Program-made: the position numbers and the translations under genes
In this document: piece by piece, positions 25,341-36,465 of the stretch
Numbering within the stretch: the stretch's first letter is position 1
How the letters are laid out: the number at the start of each line of letters is the position of its first letter
The notes under the pieces: model-generated
Databases searched by the model: none
What the model saw: the letters and a program-made list of their open reading frames with translations, nothing else
What the model was told of the DNA's origin: nothing
Assembly: GCA_002224055.1 (NCBI GenBank)
Contig: AZLU01000215.1
Location: forward strand, 1 to 64,000
DNA length: 64,000 bases
Source of the DNA: Pezizomycotina sp. ARF18
Taxonomy: Eukaryota; Ascomycota
Reading direction: 5' to 3'

Positions 25341-26749
25341 CTACGTATTAACTCCAGGTGCCGGAGCTGGAGGTACTGGAACGGCTTTTCCCCCTGCGCC
25401 GTTCTTTTGCTTTTGTTGTTGGTGGGCTGGCTTTGGCGCCGACGAGAATATTCTCCCCTAAGATACAAGAAATATCAGTTAGCTCTCCGTGGCTTCCCTT
25501 TTCCCTCAAATACAAATTCAAAAAAAAAAAATATGAAGGTTGGGAGTCTTACACAATCAATCTGCCTCAATGGTAATGGCCAGTAGCGTAATGAATGGCG
25601 GCACGGCGCTGATCTGGTACAACAACCACCAAGCTCCCCTTACCGCATGACGACCGCTACCGTGGAACGGATGCGTCCAACTTTTCCACTCGTCAATTCC
25701 TTCCAGAGCTCCTCCTTCACGACTTTGATAATCCATTCGCTATTAGGTTTCGCGGACGTCTTGGATTCCAGCAACTGCTGTTCGCCGCTGGAGCTCCTGC
25801 TGCTAGTTTGGACGCCGCATCGTCCGCGCTCGCGCGCTCGTCTGCATCCTGCTTCTCTGCGATGGGAGCAGTAGCTATGGTTGGGTGGAACGGGATGCTG
25901 CGCACGTGTGTGCGACGAACGAGCGGCATGCCTGCGGGTGTAACGGACTTTGACGGGGATTTGGTGTGCGTAAGGTGGACTACAAGTTAAAAAAAAGTAG
26001 TTCGTTAATTATCATCATTCCTTAGATCTACCCAAGAGTTAGCAATATTTGCGCGGGTGTGTTACTTACACAAATGGCCGGCTCCATATGCAAAAAAGAT
26101 GTTACACAAAACTGTGGAGCTTAAATAGTTAGAAGGCGTAAAAGCGAAAAGAGGTCCTCGGAGTTTTAAAGGTGGTTATTGACGCACCGACATGCTCATC
26201 GCAATCAATTCGCGCGAATTTGAAGTAGTCATCGTCCTGAAGCGCTACTACCGTTTCCTATCAGCGAGCGTAGGTAATCAGTTAGAGGTTTGCCTTCCTT
26301 TTCTCTAGGGACTTTCGAAGAAACAGAGCATTTCCCATACATTGAATATCTAAACCGAATTATAATAACAAAGTTGCGTTAGCGCATGTTGACTACTACC
26401 AGAAGTAAAGTCGCGATATGATTTCTCACCTTATCGTATAAAGGGCAATGCTTGCATGTCTCATTGCTCGCAGTGGCGTAGAGCAGCCAATCGGCATCCG
26501 AACTACCGAGTACATTCTCAAAGTCACGCAAAGCTACGCTGTGAACGGTTATTTCATCGATGGTCTTTTTAGTTGGAGGCGCTGCGGCCTCGAAGACTTG
26601 CGCGAGCGATGGGTCGGAAGTTCGTCTGCCACGGATGCAGCGCTAGGTGTTTCATTCTCAGGCGTGCTGGACTTCTTGAACCACTGCGCTGCGACGGGAT
26701 CGGCTAGCAGGGCAGAGAACGCGAGCAGCGGTATGTACTGCAATTTCAT
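25341..26749 (-). CDS. Signal-peptide protein with a thioredoxin-like fold and a C-terminal hydrophobic segment
   Basis: I do not recognise the exact family. The start at 26749 gives a clear signal peptide, MKLQYIPLLAFSALLADPVA, with AQ next. After one indel it continues DPSLAQVFEAAAPPTKKTID and DADWLLYATASNETCKHCP, so a CxxC (CKHC) sits where a thioredoxin active site would be. Later exons read DDYFKFARIDCDEH and QFCVTSFLHMEPAI. That order matches the thioredoxin pattern of a beta strand with a central Asp followed by a V-T-S-F segment, although the usual cis-proline is not evident. A further exon (25640-25980) ends with SEWIIKVVKEELWKELTSGK. LYQISAVPPFITLLAITI is a likely membrane segment, followed by a tail rich in Lys, Gln and Pro with stop at 25341. 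I infer an ER or secretory-pathway, single-pass membrane protein. Five or so exons; several frame changes. Confidence 0.5.
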
Positions 26750-27230
26750 GGTAATTTTAAAAATCAAAAACTGAATCGATATATATTATTCCTTCCAAAC
26801 CTCAAGTTTCGACGTTTAAACAAATACGCACAGAAGCGGGTGCAGGGTATTTTAAGGGTGAAGGGTTCTAAATTTATTTAGTGCTCACTTGCAGCTTGCT
26901 ATCCTCATTTCGTTATTTTGGTGTGGTACACTATCCTCCCGTTATCCAATCATATTACTTTCGCCAACTTAGCATCCTATCGATTATTATCAGCCTTATC
27001 AGGCTTAGATTCCAGGTTACAAGGCCGGGAGACACGTGAGGATTCTTTTGTTAGAAAAAAAAAAAAAAAGACTAGCCTGAATCTACAACGAATACCTCCA
27101 AGGTATTTAAGCACTAGTAATACCGTGGTTGATGAACGATAAATTTGGTTCGTTGATGAGATCGCCTAGCTAGTGTACAATTTTTTACAGGTATATTTAC
27201 ATTTCATGTTACTACTATAACTCTAGGTAT
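26750..27230. other. Intergenic region
   Basis: This is the 5' flank of the thioredoxin-like gene and the 3' flank of RRG9. It has an A-run near 27056-27069 and no gene. Confidence 0.5.
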
Positions 27231-28411
27231 CTAAAGCATTCTTTGGCTCAAATTCATACTTCTGGACTTGTTATACGCATTCTCCAATTTGTCGACCTGG
27301 CGCTGCCTTTTGGCTTCTTTTGACTTATATACGCCTTCATCCACGTACTTCTGATGGATAATTTCCTTTCGGCGCTGCCACCTTCCAGGCGATCCTCATG
27401 CTCCTCTGCCGTGGGCACCCACTTGGATTTCAGGATCCGTCTGATAGCCTCGGGCGATACCTGAAAACCTCTGCGAGCTTCTCGTCGTGCATTCCGCATA
27501 TGTTTTATGCAGACACGGATTATCTCGAGTGTGTCGGGCGATAGCCTCTTGCGCGGTTGCCACCCTGCGTCTCCGAATTTTTCTTGAGTGCATTCTTCTG
27601 TATCATCCAGTCCTCCATCTTCTTGACATCTTGTTCCCGTTTACCGTCTTCCTTCTCTTCAAGTAGGGTTTCGGTTTCGGTTTTAGCTTCGGTTTCAGCT
27701 TCGATCTTCGCTCCATGCGGGTTTCGCTTTAACTTTCTTTTCGCTTTCTTTGTGCTTCGGAGGAGTCAGGTCCCAAGTATTCGGTCGGTTCCTCCGCTTC
27801 GGAACATACACCGGTTTCTTTTCGGCGCCTCGCAGTATCTGTGATGAAATGCTTCGTACGGCGCCACTCTATGCTTGGGATTTTCTCCCCCATCAGAGAA
27901 TCCTCCGCAGTGTAAGCCGACTCCGGTGCACTTCCATCCTCCAATTGTGACTGCTTCTCCGCCGTATTGTTGCTCTCAAGTTTCAGTGCGGGCTCAAATG
28001 CCCGTCCGAATGGCTCATCTGCAAAGATGGGTGGGAGATGCGTTGTGGCTTCGGACTCCACCGCCCAAGAATTGTCGAACAGTGGATTGACTGTGCGTTT
28101 GTCCATCTTGTGTCCCAAGCGACCGATTTTTGCAGAGTTTCCTGGTCTTACTCTCACCAGGACCCCTTGATATGGTAAGAAGTAGTCATCCCCCTGGGGT
28201 CTACGTCCACCTCTGTATGGAAGTTTCTTTCCGGCCTCGTGGCGATGTATAGTTTCGGGTGTGGCAATAAGGGAGTTAGGTAGACTTCCTGCCTCTGCCG
28301 TCTCAGTGAACGAATCACATTCGCCACAAAGGTTGGAGAAACCTGGATGTACAATTGGAGCAAGACATGATATTTACAATGGCTTGCTGATTTAATGCGG
28401 GAAAGCCTCAA
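27231..28411 (-). CDS. RRG9: RRG9-like mitochondrial protein (neugrin family)
   Basis: In yeast, Rrg9 is a mitochondrial protein needed for respiratory growth and mtDNA maintenance. The decisive text is in the C-terminal third: RLSPDTLEIIRVCIKHMR, then FQVSPEAIRRILKSKWVP followed by TAEEHEDRL, the conserved neugrin/Rrg9 core (27400-27570). After one indel it continues RRKEIIHQKYVDEGVYKSKE and RQRQVDKLENAYNKSRSMN to a stop at 27231. The N-terminal half is poorly conserved and reads VANVIRSLRRQRQEVYLTPL and MDKRTVNPLFDNSWAVES. A start at 28411 (MRLSRIKSASHCKY) is basic, as expected for a mitochondrial presequence, but the first exon is not certain. Divergent from EAF3 with about 630 bp between starts. 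At least three frame changes. Confidence 0.75.
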
Positions 28412-29039
28412 GGGCCAATTCTTAACAAATGGATAGAAGGTTGAAGTTGAAGAGAGGAAAAAAAAAAATTTTTTTTTTAATATGTAGATTTTGTAGTCGA
28501 GAAGTTAAAGGCGTAGGTTAGAGAAAATTTTCGAGCTCGCGCCGGATGTCTTGGCGGTTTAGCCGGAACCCATTTAAAGGGAAATTTAATTCGCTACTTT
28601 GCCGACGAAGGAAGCAAACAGAAAAACCTCACCAGCACAACTAATTAATATATTTCCACTCTCCATCAACGAACGGAGGTCCTTTTAACGAAGAAAAAGT
28701 AAAAGATAAAGGACAATAAGTCAATCGAGTCCTGCCGCTGACTTGTGGGGGGATTTCTATAGCCTTTTTGAGCTTTATATGCGATTTATTCAGAGCGCTA
28801 TAACGAGTAAGAGACGTAGTCGGAAGAGGAAGAGAAAAGTACGCGTTTCCTCCTTTGGGTCGTTAAAAATTTACCACGAACACTATCGACAATAAGCACA
28901 AATATACGAATTTGCTCCTAACATTTGTTCACTCTTATTGAAGGAAACGCAATAAAATCTACCTTGACGAGAGCGAACGAGTTACACAACGCATCTGCGA
29001 TTTTGTAGCGGCCTTAGATCCCCCTCTTCTCCTCCAAGC
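28412..29039. promoter_or_regulatory. Shared divergent intergenic region RRG9 / EAF3
   Basis: The two genes read away from each other across about 630 bp, so this must carry both promoters. It contains an 11-A/10-T switch at 28458-28478. No specific operator was recognised. Confidence 0.45.
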
Positions 29040-30462
29040 ATGAGCGGACGTAGCAAAGCTCCCAAAGTTCCTCCTCCCCACTACGAAGTGGGCGATCGCG
29101 TTTTATGCTTCCACGGCCCTCTCCTCTACGAAGCTAAGTCCTGACCGTTAAGCCCGGTACCATCGATCCTCCCACTTCTCCACAGTATAAGTGCATTAAG
29201 GCTGGAAGTCGAGGTGAGTTACAGTGGACCTGGTTCTGTCATTTTAGACTTCCCAAATCTGTTTTGGGATGGATTCAGAGGAATGAAAGCGCCAGCCACG
29301 GCTCTGAAGCTTTTATTCCACTTCTTCTTGCACAATACGCCTGTTTGGTCTAATACGGTCTCCTAACTTGTGTCTTCTCTTGTAATAGTTGGATGAATGG
29401 GTTCCTCAAGACAGAGCTCTAAAGTGGAGCGAAAGAATTTGACACTGCAGAAGAATCTGCGCGAGGAGCACTTGCCAAAGAGAAAGGGAGAAGAAGAAGG
29501 ACACCAAATCGGCACCGACGAGCCCACGGGCCCAGCGCAACCTATGCAAAACAACAAGAAGCGTCCTAGGGAAATGGACATGGACAAGGTGGGCCCGCCC
29601 TTAGCATCACGTTCTTTCACCCATCCAAATTGTACAGAGAAAAAAAAGAGTATCGTCTCCCCACTTTTTCTAACATCACCTGGCTTGTATGGTATTAGGA
29701 AGAGGATTATAACAGGCGCCTTGAGATAAGGATGGAGGTTCCGGATAATCTGAAATCGCTGCTCGTGGACGACTGGAGTATATTACGAAGCTTGGCCAAC
29801 ACGTTCCGCTGCCTCGAGATCCTAACGTCGCGGATGTTCTCGACGACTATCGCAACCATGCCAAGAATTCCAACAATAGCCCGATAGACCCTATCATGCT
29901 CGACGAACTCACCGCCGCTGAATTATACTTTAACAAGGCCCTGGGCACCCGTTTGCTATACAGGCACGAGCGCGAACATATGCCAATATCAGGCTGAAGC
30001 ATCCGGACAAGGAAATGTCATGAAATTTATGGCGCGAGCATCTCGCTCGCATGTTTGGTACATTTCTCTTCCTCGGTACAACTATATATATATACGTATA
30101 TATGACTAACAATCTTTGAAGTAATCATGCCAGAATTAGTCGCACACACGAATCTCGATATCCAATCCACGAACGTCCTTAAATCCTATCTCGAAGACAT
30201 GCTCACTTGGATGGAGAGCAACCACGCGAAGTATTTCTTGCCTGGATACGAGGTGGTACGCCTCCCAACGGTGCGAAAACGGCGGCGGCAAAGAAACTTA
30301 AGCACCACCAGGTCTTCAAGTGGGACATGCACCTCTTTATGTTCGGATATGAAGCCAACGCAAACTCGATTTCAAAATTGCGCGGAATTACCGAAGACTT
30401 TATTGTCAAATTTCGGCGGCCACTCCATACTTTGTCATCCCTATACTCTTCTTTTTGGATAA
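29040..30462 (+). CDS. EAF3: Chromodomain/MRG-domain protein Eaf3 (MRG15)
   Basis: Eaf3/MRG15 is a subunit of the NuA4 histone acetyltransferase and the Rpd3S deacetylase and reads H3K36 methylation. The start MSGRSKAPKVPPPHYEVGDR at 29040 opens the chromodomain, continuing VLCFHGPLLYEAK. One G is missing before the expected V-L, then TVKPGTIDPPTSPQYKCIK and an intron from 29216. The chromodomain resumes as LDEWVPQDRALKWSER (29394). A charged linker leads to the MRG domain: RLEIRMEVPDNLKSLLVDDW (29720-29780), PLPRDPNVADVLDDYRNHAK, ELTAAELYFNKALGTRLLY (29900-29960), and after an intron MPELVAHTNLDIQSTNVLKS and WMESNHAKYFL (30127-30240). The aromatic strand expected just before DEWV was not found. 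The last 200 bp do not match the family, so the true stop is uncertain. About five indels. Confidence 0.85.
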
Positions 30463-31786
30463 TCTTGTTTCTTTTCCTTTCTATAATTTTTTTCTCTTCT
30501 TCCCATCGATCTGTGGTTCAGCATTAGGCGTTTTAGCAGGGTCAGTTTCTGCTTTTGTTATCGTTTTCTTTCTTTCCTCAAGTTCTTTAAGGGTTTCTAC
30601 AAGAATTCGGGTTTTCATGTGCTGCAGCATAAGTCAGTTGTTGAACTATACCAAAGCAAGGTAGTATTTACATCATGTCAATACTTTTATGGCGCCCTTG
30701 TCTCCTTTATAATTATATGATATTTGGACCCGAATCTACACCTGCAATGAGGCCGCATCGTAAATATTAACAGCTCTTTGAAATTAATAGTGCTACAAAA
30801 GAATATAGAAACAAAGTTCCAAGTAACAACCGTTTCATCTAGATATATATAGCTCAAGCATGGAACACTCTACGTCTTCGAACATTTGGGGTCGTTAAAC
30901 GAACAATGTCTTTGTTGATATATTTCAAACCCACTATATATAACCAAATTAATGAGTGATATAATAGACTACAAATTATAGCAATTAAAAAGAAAGGGAA
31001 CGCGTTTTGTTCCTCGCCGTTTCACCCCGAGGACTTTACTTAGATGAAAAAGTATCTCTGTGCCTGGGTACCTTTTAGCCAGCCAGTAGGAGAACTTCGG
31101 AGTGAGATCTCTCTTCCTCTTCACCCTCCAAGGTTCCCGGGGTGGCCCCCAGTCCCACCGCGCAAGAAAGAAAAAGAGGGGGGAGATTTAGTAGTTTAGA
31201 GGTACTTATTTCAAAAAGGTTACAAGTGCACCGATGCACAGCCCGCGCCTAATATTTTTCTGAAGGGGGGGCGTATATCGATCTTCGGGCGATTTTTCGC
31301 ACTCCTTCTGCACGAGGACCTAGAAGTAAGGCAGGGAAAGGTGAATCGATTTATATTAGGATAAGTACGAAGTGTCCATATTCTATTTCTTACGTATACA
31401 AAGAGGGACTACAACATTTCTCCTCGTCATGATATTCTTCGTATGATCGATTTGTTATATTTCAAATCGTCGCCTCTTAAAGACCTTTCTCAGCCCCCAA
31501 AATCGGTAACCGGCAACGCCTTTTTCTTATTTACGAAGAACTTCTAAGTGCTATATAAATCAGAGATGATTGCTTTGTTCTATGCAAAGTAAAATCTCTC
31601 GTTTCTTTCCTACTTTGTTTTGAGACAATTGATTGATCCGGCTCAGTAGTTGGTTGAGATACTTTTATTCCCTCACCTTTTCTCTCTCAATCCAGACGTT
31701 TTTTCTAAATCTTACTTTACTCCACCGAGAAATACCCTTATTTTCGATTAGTTAAATCAGAACCTAAGCGGGGAAAAATTTAGAAG
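30463..31786. other. Intergenic region, no gene recognised
   Basis: AT-rich DNA with short T-runs and a GC-rich patch near 31060-31160. It contains the 5' flank of the HbrB gene. Nothing else is supported. Confidence 0.5.
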
Positions 31787-33592
31787 ATGCCACCGTCGTC
31801 GTCCTCGTCGTCGACATCGTCGACGCTGACGTCAGTGCCTTCACAGCGTCCTCACTTCGATCGCCCTGCGCATAATGACCAAGGTTACTTCGAGCCGACC
31901 CTGGCTTCCTCGCACGCGAACAGCCACATTAACAGCCACACCACCGCCAACACGCCAACACCGCCGCGCAATCCGCCTCGACAGTGGCCGCCGTCGCGGC
32001 CGTCAGGGAGTTCTCCCGCAAAAAGTCCAGAACGACTCCCCCCCGTCTCGCCGCCTCACAATGTAACCCATTCTCGTCGGCGCAGGGGCAGCTGCCCTCG
32101 CGGCTATGCCCAAAGTAGAAGCAGGAGAAGGAGAAGGAGAAGAAGGAGTCCAAGATGAAACTGTTTTCGAAACCCGCCAGGCTGGCGGCGCGTCCTCGTC
32201 GAAGCAGCACCTGCTCAGTAACGCTGACAGCTCCTCAGCCAACACGTCCACCACTTCCCTGCCAGCTCCGCCAGCAAACCCATCCCTCGCCGTCCAAAGT
32301 CGCTCACATAACCCGCAGTCAGTTCTCTCGCGTTCCAGCCGCTGTCACCGGTGAAGGATCGCGCCGCCCGTCGTTCACGCAGTCACTCTCCGACAACGCA
32401 GCCATGTACTCCTCGTCGCCGCCGCAAGCTTCATCGCACACGCACCACAAACACCAATTCCTACTTAGGAGGGGGAAGATAAGGACCTACTGTCGAGCGC
32501 CAGTTCCAACTCGAAGCCTACTTCCTCGGACGCACGACGTTGTACTCATTTGGACCCAGCAGTCCCTCAAACTCTGCCTTTTCATCGGTAACCGCTGTGT
32601 CAGGTTCTGGAACAGAAAGGTTACGACTTGAAGCACGTCGTATCCGGCGGCTCCGGGAAGGATAAAGATGGCGTGGAACAATCGCTGGAAGATGTCTGGC
32701 CCCTTATAAGGAGTAGGGTCCTGCCACTCTTTCTAGGTGCAGGGCTAGGAACCCCTGTCGAAGACCTAAACAAGCTGTTACAGTGCGTCTAGTAGAATCC
32801 ATGTTTTTTGCGCGCTCGATTTCTCATTCATTCCTTAATTTCCATTGCCTTGGGAAAAAGATGAAAAAGAAAAAGAACCCCTCTCATTTCTAATCACTTT
32901 TCCAAATAGGTTACATATACGCCGCCAGGTGGACCGCAAAACGGCAATAAACCTCATCGAGGACACTCGGGCGCTACTAGATATGGGTATGCAATCGTTA
33001 GATAATGCCCTGTCGAGACTTCCGACGAGAAGCTCATACCGCGGCTCGTGGAGATCTGGGGCTTCGTGTTCGGCACTGTGCTGCCGTATTTCGAAGCCGT
33101 ATTCCTCCCGCTGCAGCAGGAGTTCAGGGCACCGGCGCGGTAATGTCAGCAAGGGAAGCCAGGGAAGCGTGGGGCGAGACGGAAGAACGGCTCGATATCA
33201 GGAGGATGTGTCTGATAAGCTACAGGGACAATATTATTCTCCCTTTGCACAGCAGACTAAGGAGTAAGACCTCCGTCCACCGTGTTCTTTTGTAAAATGT
33301 GTGATATATATATATATTTTCTGGCAGAAGGTGAGGGATTTGTGTGCTAACGATGAATTTTGCAAATAGTGATATCTCGAAGCTGCAGCTCGATTTCGAC
33401 GTCCTGACGAACGTCACCGAAACCGTGGCACGGGTTCTACAGTGCGTTAGTGTACTTGCCTCCGTTTTGTCGAACGACGACAAGCAGGCAAAGATGGACG
33501 AGCTGGCTAAAAATCTCAAGCACAACTGGTTGAGTCGCGCAGGACTGGCAGAAATAGGAGAGGATTCGTTGGCACGAAGACCAAGCGGATAA
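31787..33592 (+). CDS. HbrB-like TORC2 subunit (Bit61/PRR5 family)
   Basis: HbrB-domain proteins (yeast Bit61, human PRR5/Protor) are subunits of TOR complex 2. The start at 31787 gives a Ser/Thr-rich disordered N-terminus (MPPSSSSSSTSSTL) that continues through Ser/Pro/His-rich text to about 32480. The conserved domain begins LEDVWPLIRSRVLPLFLGAG and TPVEDLNKLLQ (32680-32790). After an intron come VDRKTAINLIEDTRALLDMG (32930-32985), RLVEIWGFVFGTVLPYFEAV, FLPLQQEFRGTGAVMSAREA and DIRRMCLISYRDNIILPLHS (33040-33260). These are the most conserved segments of the family. A last exon from about 33365 reads ISKLQLDFDVLTNVTETVAR and ends at 33592. The frame changes about four times, in the disordered part and at the start of the FVFGTVLPYF segment. 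Confidence 0.82.
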
Positions 33593-34158
33593 ACAGCGGG
33601 GTAATGAGCACATCATCTTGAAAAAGAATGAGGGAGAGAATGGGTTTCACATTTGGTTTGTTTCGTTTCGTTTCGTTTCTTTCTCTTTGGCCTGGGTAAT
33701 TGGGATAGGTTTTCTGAGTTTCTTTTCCTCATGGAGTTTTTACATTCGATCAAATAAACATGGCGCATCGGCGGTGGTGGATGCTTTTTTTCTTTCGTTT
33801 TCCCTCTTCGTTCGAGTTCATGGATTTCTTGTATTTATATATTCCTTAACACTGTTTTTTTGTTGATATCTTGTCTAAGGAAGCAACTTTAAAACCTTGA
33901 GAACTGAACAGCAACTAAATATGAAGGGAACCCGTTAGTGCCAGAGAACAGAAACAGCAACGGATCAGACGATTGAAATAAGAGCTTGGTCGAAACAAAG
34001 TACGAAGAATGAAAGGGAACAAAGGTCAAGGCCGCATGGAGATTCTAGAAAAAAACTTCTGGATATTTCTCCAGAAGCAGCAAGCCCTCTTCCAAAGCAT
34101 TTAATTACAAATAAAACGGAATTAAATAGAAATAAAAAGGAAAACGAATCAGTTGGAA
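33593..34158. other. Convergent intergenic region
   Basis: 3' flanks of the HbrB gene and V-ATPase B. It has pyrimidine-rich DNA with TTTCG units at 33658-33690 and nothing else recognisable. Confidence 0.45.
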
Positions 34159-36465
34159 TTATTCCCTGTTCAAGGTCGACCAGGTTGCCCTGCTGCTGTA
34201 AGTCTGTTGCTCTCCATCAGGCCTGTTCGAGTTATCGCGCGTGTCTTTGTTCCTTGCCTGCCCTTGCCCTTGCCACCAGCAGCAGACCTTGGTAGAACTC
34301 ATTGATGACCTTGCCGGATACCATATATCGATATGTCAGTGACCTGTTCTTTTCCAAATTTCGAGTCTCAGAAAACTTACGGTTCAGGAGCTCCTTGGGA
34401 TAGATTCTGAGAAGCGACCATGCAATAGAGATAATGTTGCGGTTATGAGCACGGTCAACGAATATTTGCCCTTCAGTGATGTAACCGGTAAGATCCGGTT
34501 AGGATGGGTAATATCGTCGTTAGGATGAATAAGAATGGGTATCTGAAGTAATTGAGCCGTTTCGGCTTCAACTCGACCAGCGCGTTCGTAAATCGTCGAC
34601 AAATCCGTGTACATATAACCTGGATAACGTCGACCAGGAACCTCCTCGCGGGCAGCAGAGACTATATGGGTCCAAAAACAATATGAACTTAGAGCCGTTT
34701 ATTACAAAGATAAGCTAAGAAGCCGCCTTCAAGCTCACATACCTCACGAAGAGCATCGCAATACGCAGACAGGTCAGTGAGGATGACCAAAACGTGCTTC
34801 TCGAGCTGATAGGCGTAGTATTCAGCAGTAGTTAAAGCAGACGAGGTGTAATGATACGTTCAATCCTGCAATAGAAGCGAGTGATATTAGAAACTGACCC
34901 ATCCTTTAAAGAGCCCATCGAAGAGCCTCACATACCTCACGAAGAGCATCGCAATACGCAGACAGGTCAGTGAGGATGACCAAAACGTGCTTCTCGAGCT
35001 GATAGGCGTAGTATTCAGCAGTAGTTAAAGCCAGACGAGGTGTAATGATACTTCAATCCTGCAATAGAAGCAGAGTGATATTAGAAACTTGACCCATCCT
35101 TTAAAGAGCCCATCGAAGAGCCGGGATAGGAGAGCTTACGTTGGTCATTCGCAAGATCAGGAACAGCGTGACTCTTTCCAAGGAACCATTCTCTTCGAAA
35201 TCTCTGGTGAAGAAACGACTCGTCTCCATGTTCACACCATGCTGCGAAGACGATGGAGAAATTGTCCTCGTGGCCATCATGAACATCCTTCGTAACCTTA
35301 ACCAAACCTGGCCTGACGACAAATCTGAGCGCAATTTCGTTATGCGGTAGACCTGCAGCGGAGAAAATGGGAATCTTCTGTCCACGGGCGATAGAGTTCA
35401 TGCCGTCGATAGCGATAGCGGATATACCCGTGGAAGATCATTTCTTCGGGATACACACGGTGACGGATTGATTGGGAGCCGTTGATGTCCAGGTAATCCT
35501 CGCAAAGATTTTGGTCTCTATCAGCGGGCTTTCCGGATCCTGTGAACACGAGTAATCAGGATGGGGTAAGTAACCCGTCGCGAACTTCAAGGACAACAGG
35601 GCGATTCGGCATGCTTAAGACTGACCATTGAATATACGCCCCAACATATCTTCCGAAACTGGTATCTTTAGGTTGGAGCCAGTGAACTCGACGATCAACC
35701 AAAAAAAAAAAAATTTTTTTTTTAGCTCTCTATAATGCAGCATTGAAAACGAGGAAGTGTGCTCACCCCTGGTCTTCTTAACATCGATCCCGTCGTCCCT
35801 TCGAAACCTAACATTGCGTAACAGCGGCTTAGCGATATGCCCTAACAAAGATGTTCTACATTAAAAGGTTGTGAGAATCGATGCCTACCTGAACAATAGC
35901 TCTGCTCCCCTAACCTCCAGTACTTGACCAGCACGTTTCGAGCCATCGGGTAAGGTAAGTTCAACGATCTAGTGAACAAAGAAGAAGTGTTAAATTTTGT
36001 TATCTTTGAGAGAGGAACCGCGAAGATCGTGGAAGGAGTCGCCAAAGGGTATTTTTACTTCGTTGTACATCGGGAACTTGACGTCATCGAGAATGACCAA
36101 AGGACCTAGGACTCCATTAGTTATCGCCATATGCAAAAAGGGAGTCTGGTAGTGTATCTCATCGTACCGTTGACACCTCCGACCGTGTTGTATCTCAGGC
36201 GAGGTTGGACGGAATAGTTTCTGCAGGAGACACTTGCTTAGCAGCCCGAACACACTTTCACCACGATCTGAAAACGAAACCGAAGCAAGGTGTTTTTACC
36301 TGGTAACAGCCGCAGCATTGATAGCAAACGCCTTGAAGGCCACAAATAAGTGATGTCAGCATTCTATAACACATACTGTCTCTATCTAAGATAGATATGG
36401 GGACAGTCTTTGTATAAGTTCAGCTCTCGTTACCTCTTGGGCGGTCATTCGGGGTCGGAAGTCAT
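34159..36465 (-). CDS. VMA2: V-type proton ATPase subunit B
   Basis: This is the non-catalytic nucleotide-binding subunit of the V1 sector that acidifies vacuoles. It starts MTSDP at 36465 and has about ten short introns. Recognisable blocks in order: [15 protein letters not shown] (36180), [17 protein letters not shown] (36060-36110), [20 protein letters not shown] (35645-35700), [11 protein letters not shown] and RVYPEEMI (35440-35500), [20 protein letters not shown] (35350-35401), [17 protein letters not shown] (35260-35310), [20 protein letters not shown], then [20 protein letters not shown] (34590-34660) and NDDITHP. The C-terminus reads [15 protein letters not shown], then an intron and VINEFYQG. 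Two structural faults: an exon plus intron is present twice (34734-35122), and a conserved segment of about 85-90 residues between the HNR motif and IAWSLL is missing. More than ten indels. Both faults look like assembly damage. Confidence 0.9.
34734..35122. repeat. 193-bp tandem duplication inside VMA2
   Basis: Two direct copies lie head to tail, 34734-34926 and 34927-35122. Each holds the exon encoding [16 protein letters not shown] and about 60 bp of the preceding intron. I aligned them by eye and found four differences, each a 1-bp indel, and no substitutions. Only one copy is needed to match the family. Confidence 0.93.

Noticed and set aside
34159-36465. V-ATPase B as a true pseudogene
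   Set aside because: The same kind of indel damage affects unrelated essential genes, and the duplicate segment shows indel-only divergence, so sequence error is the better explanation.
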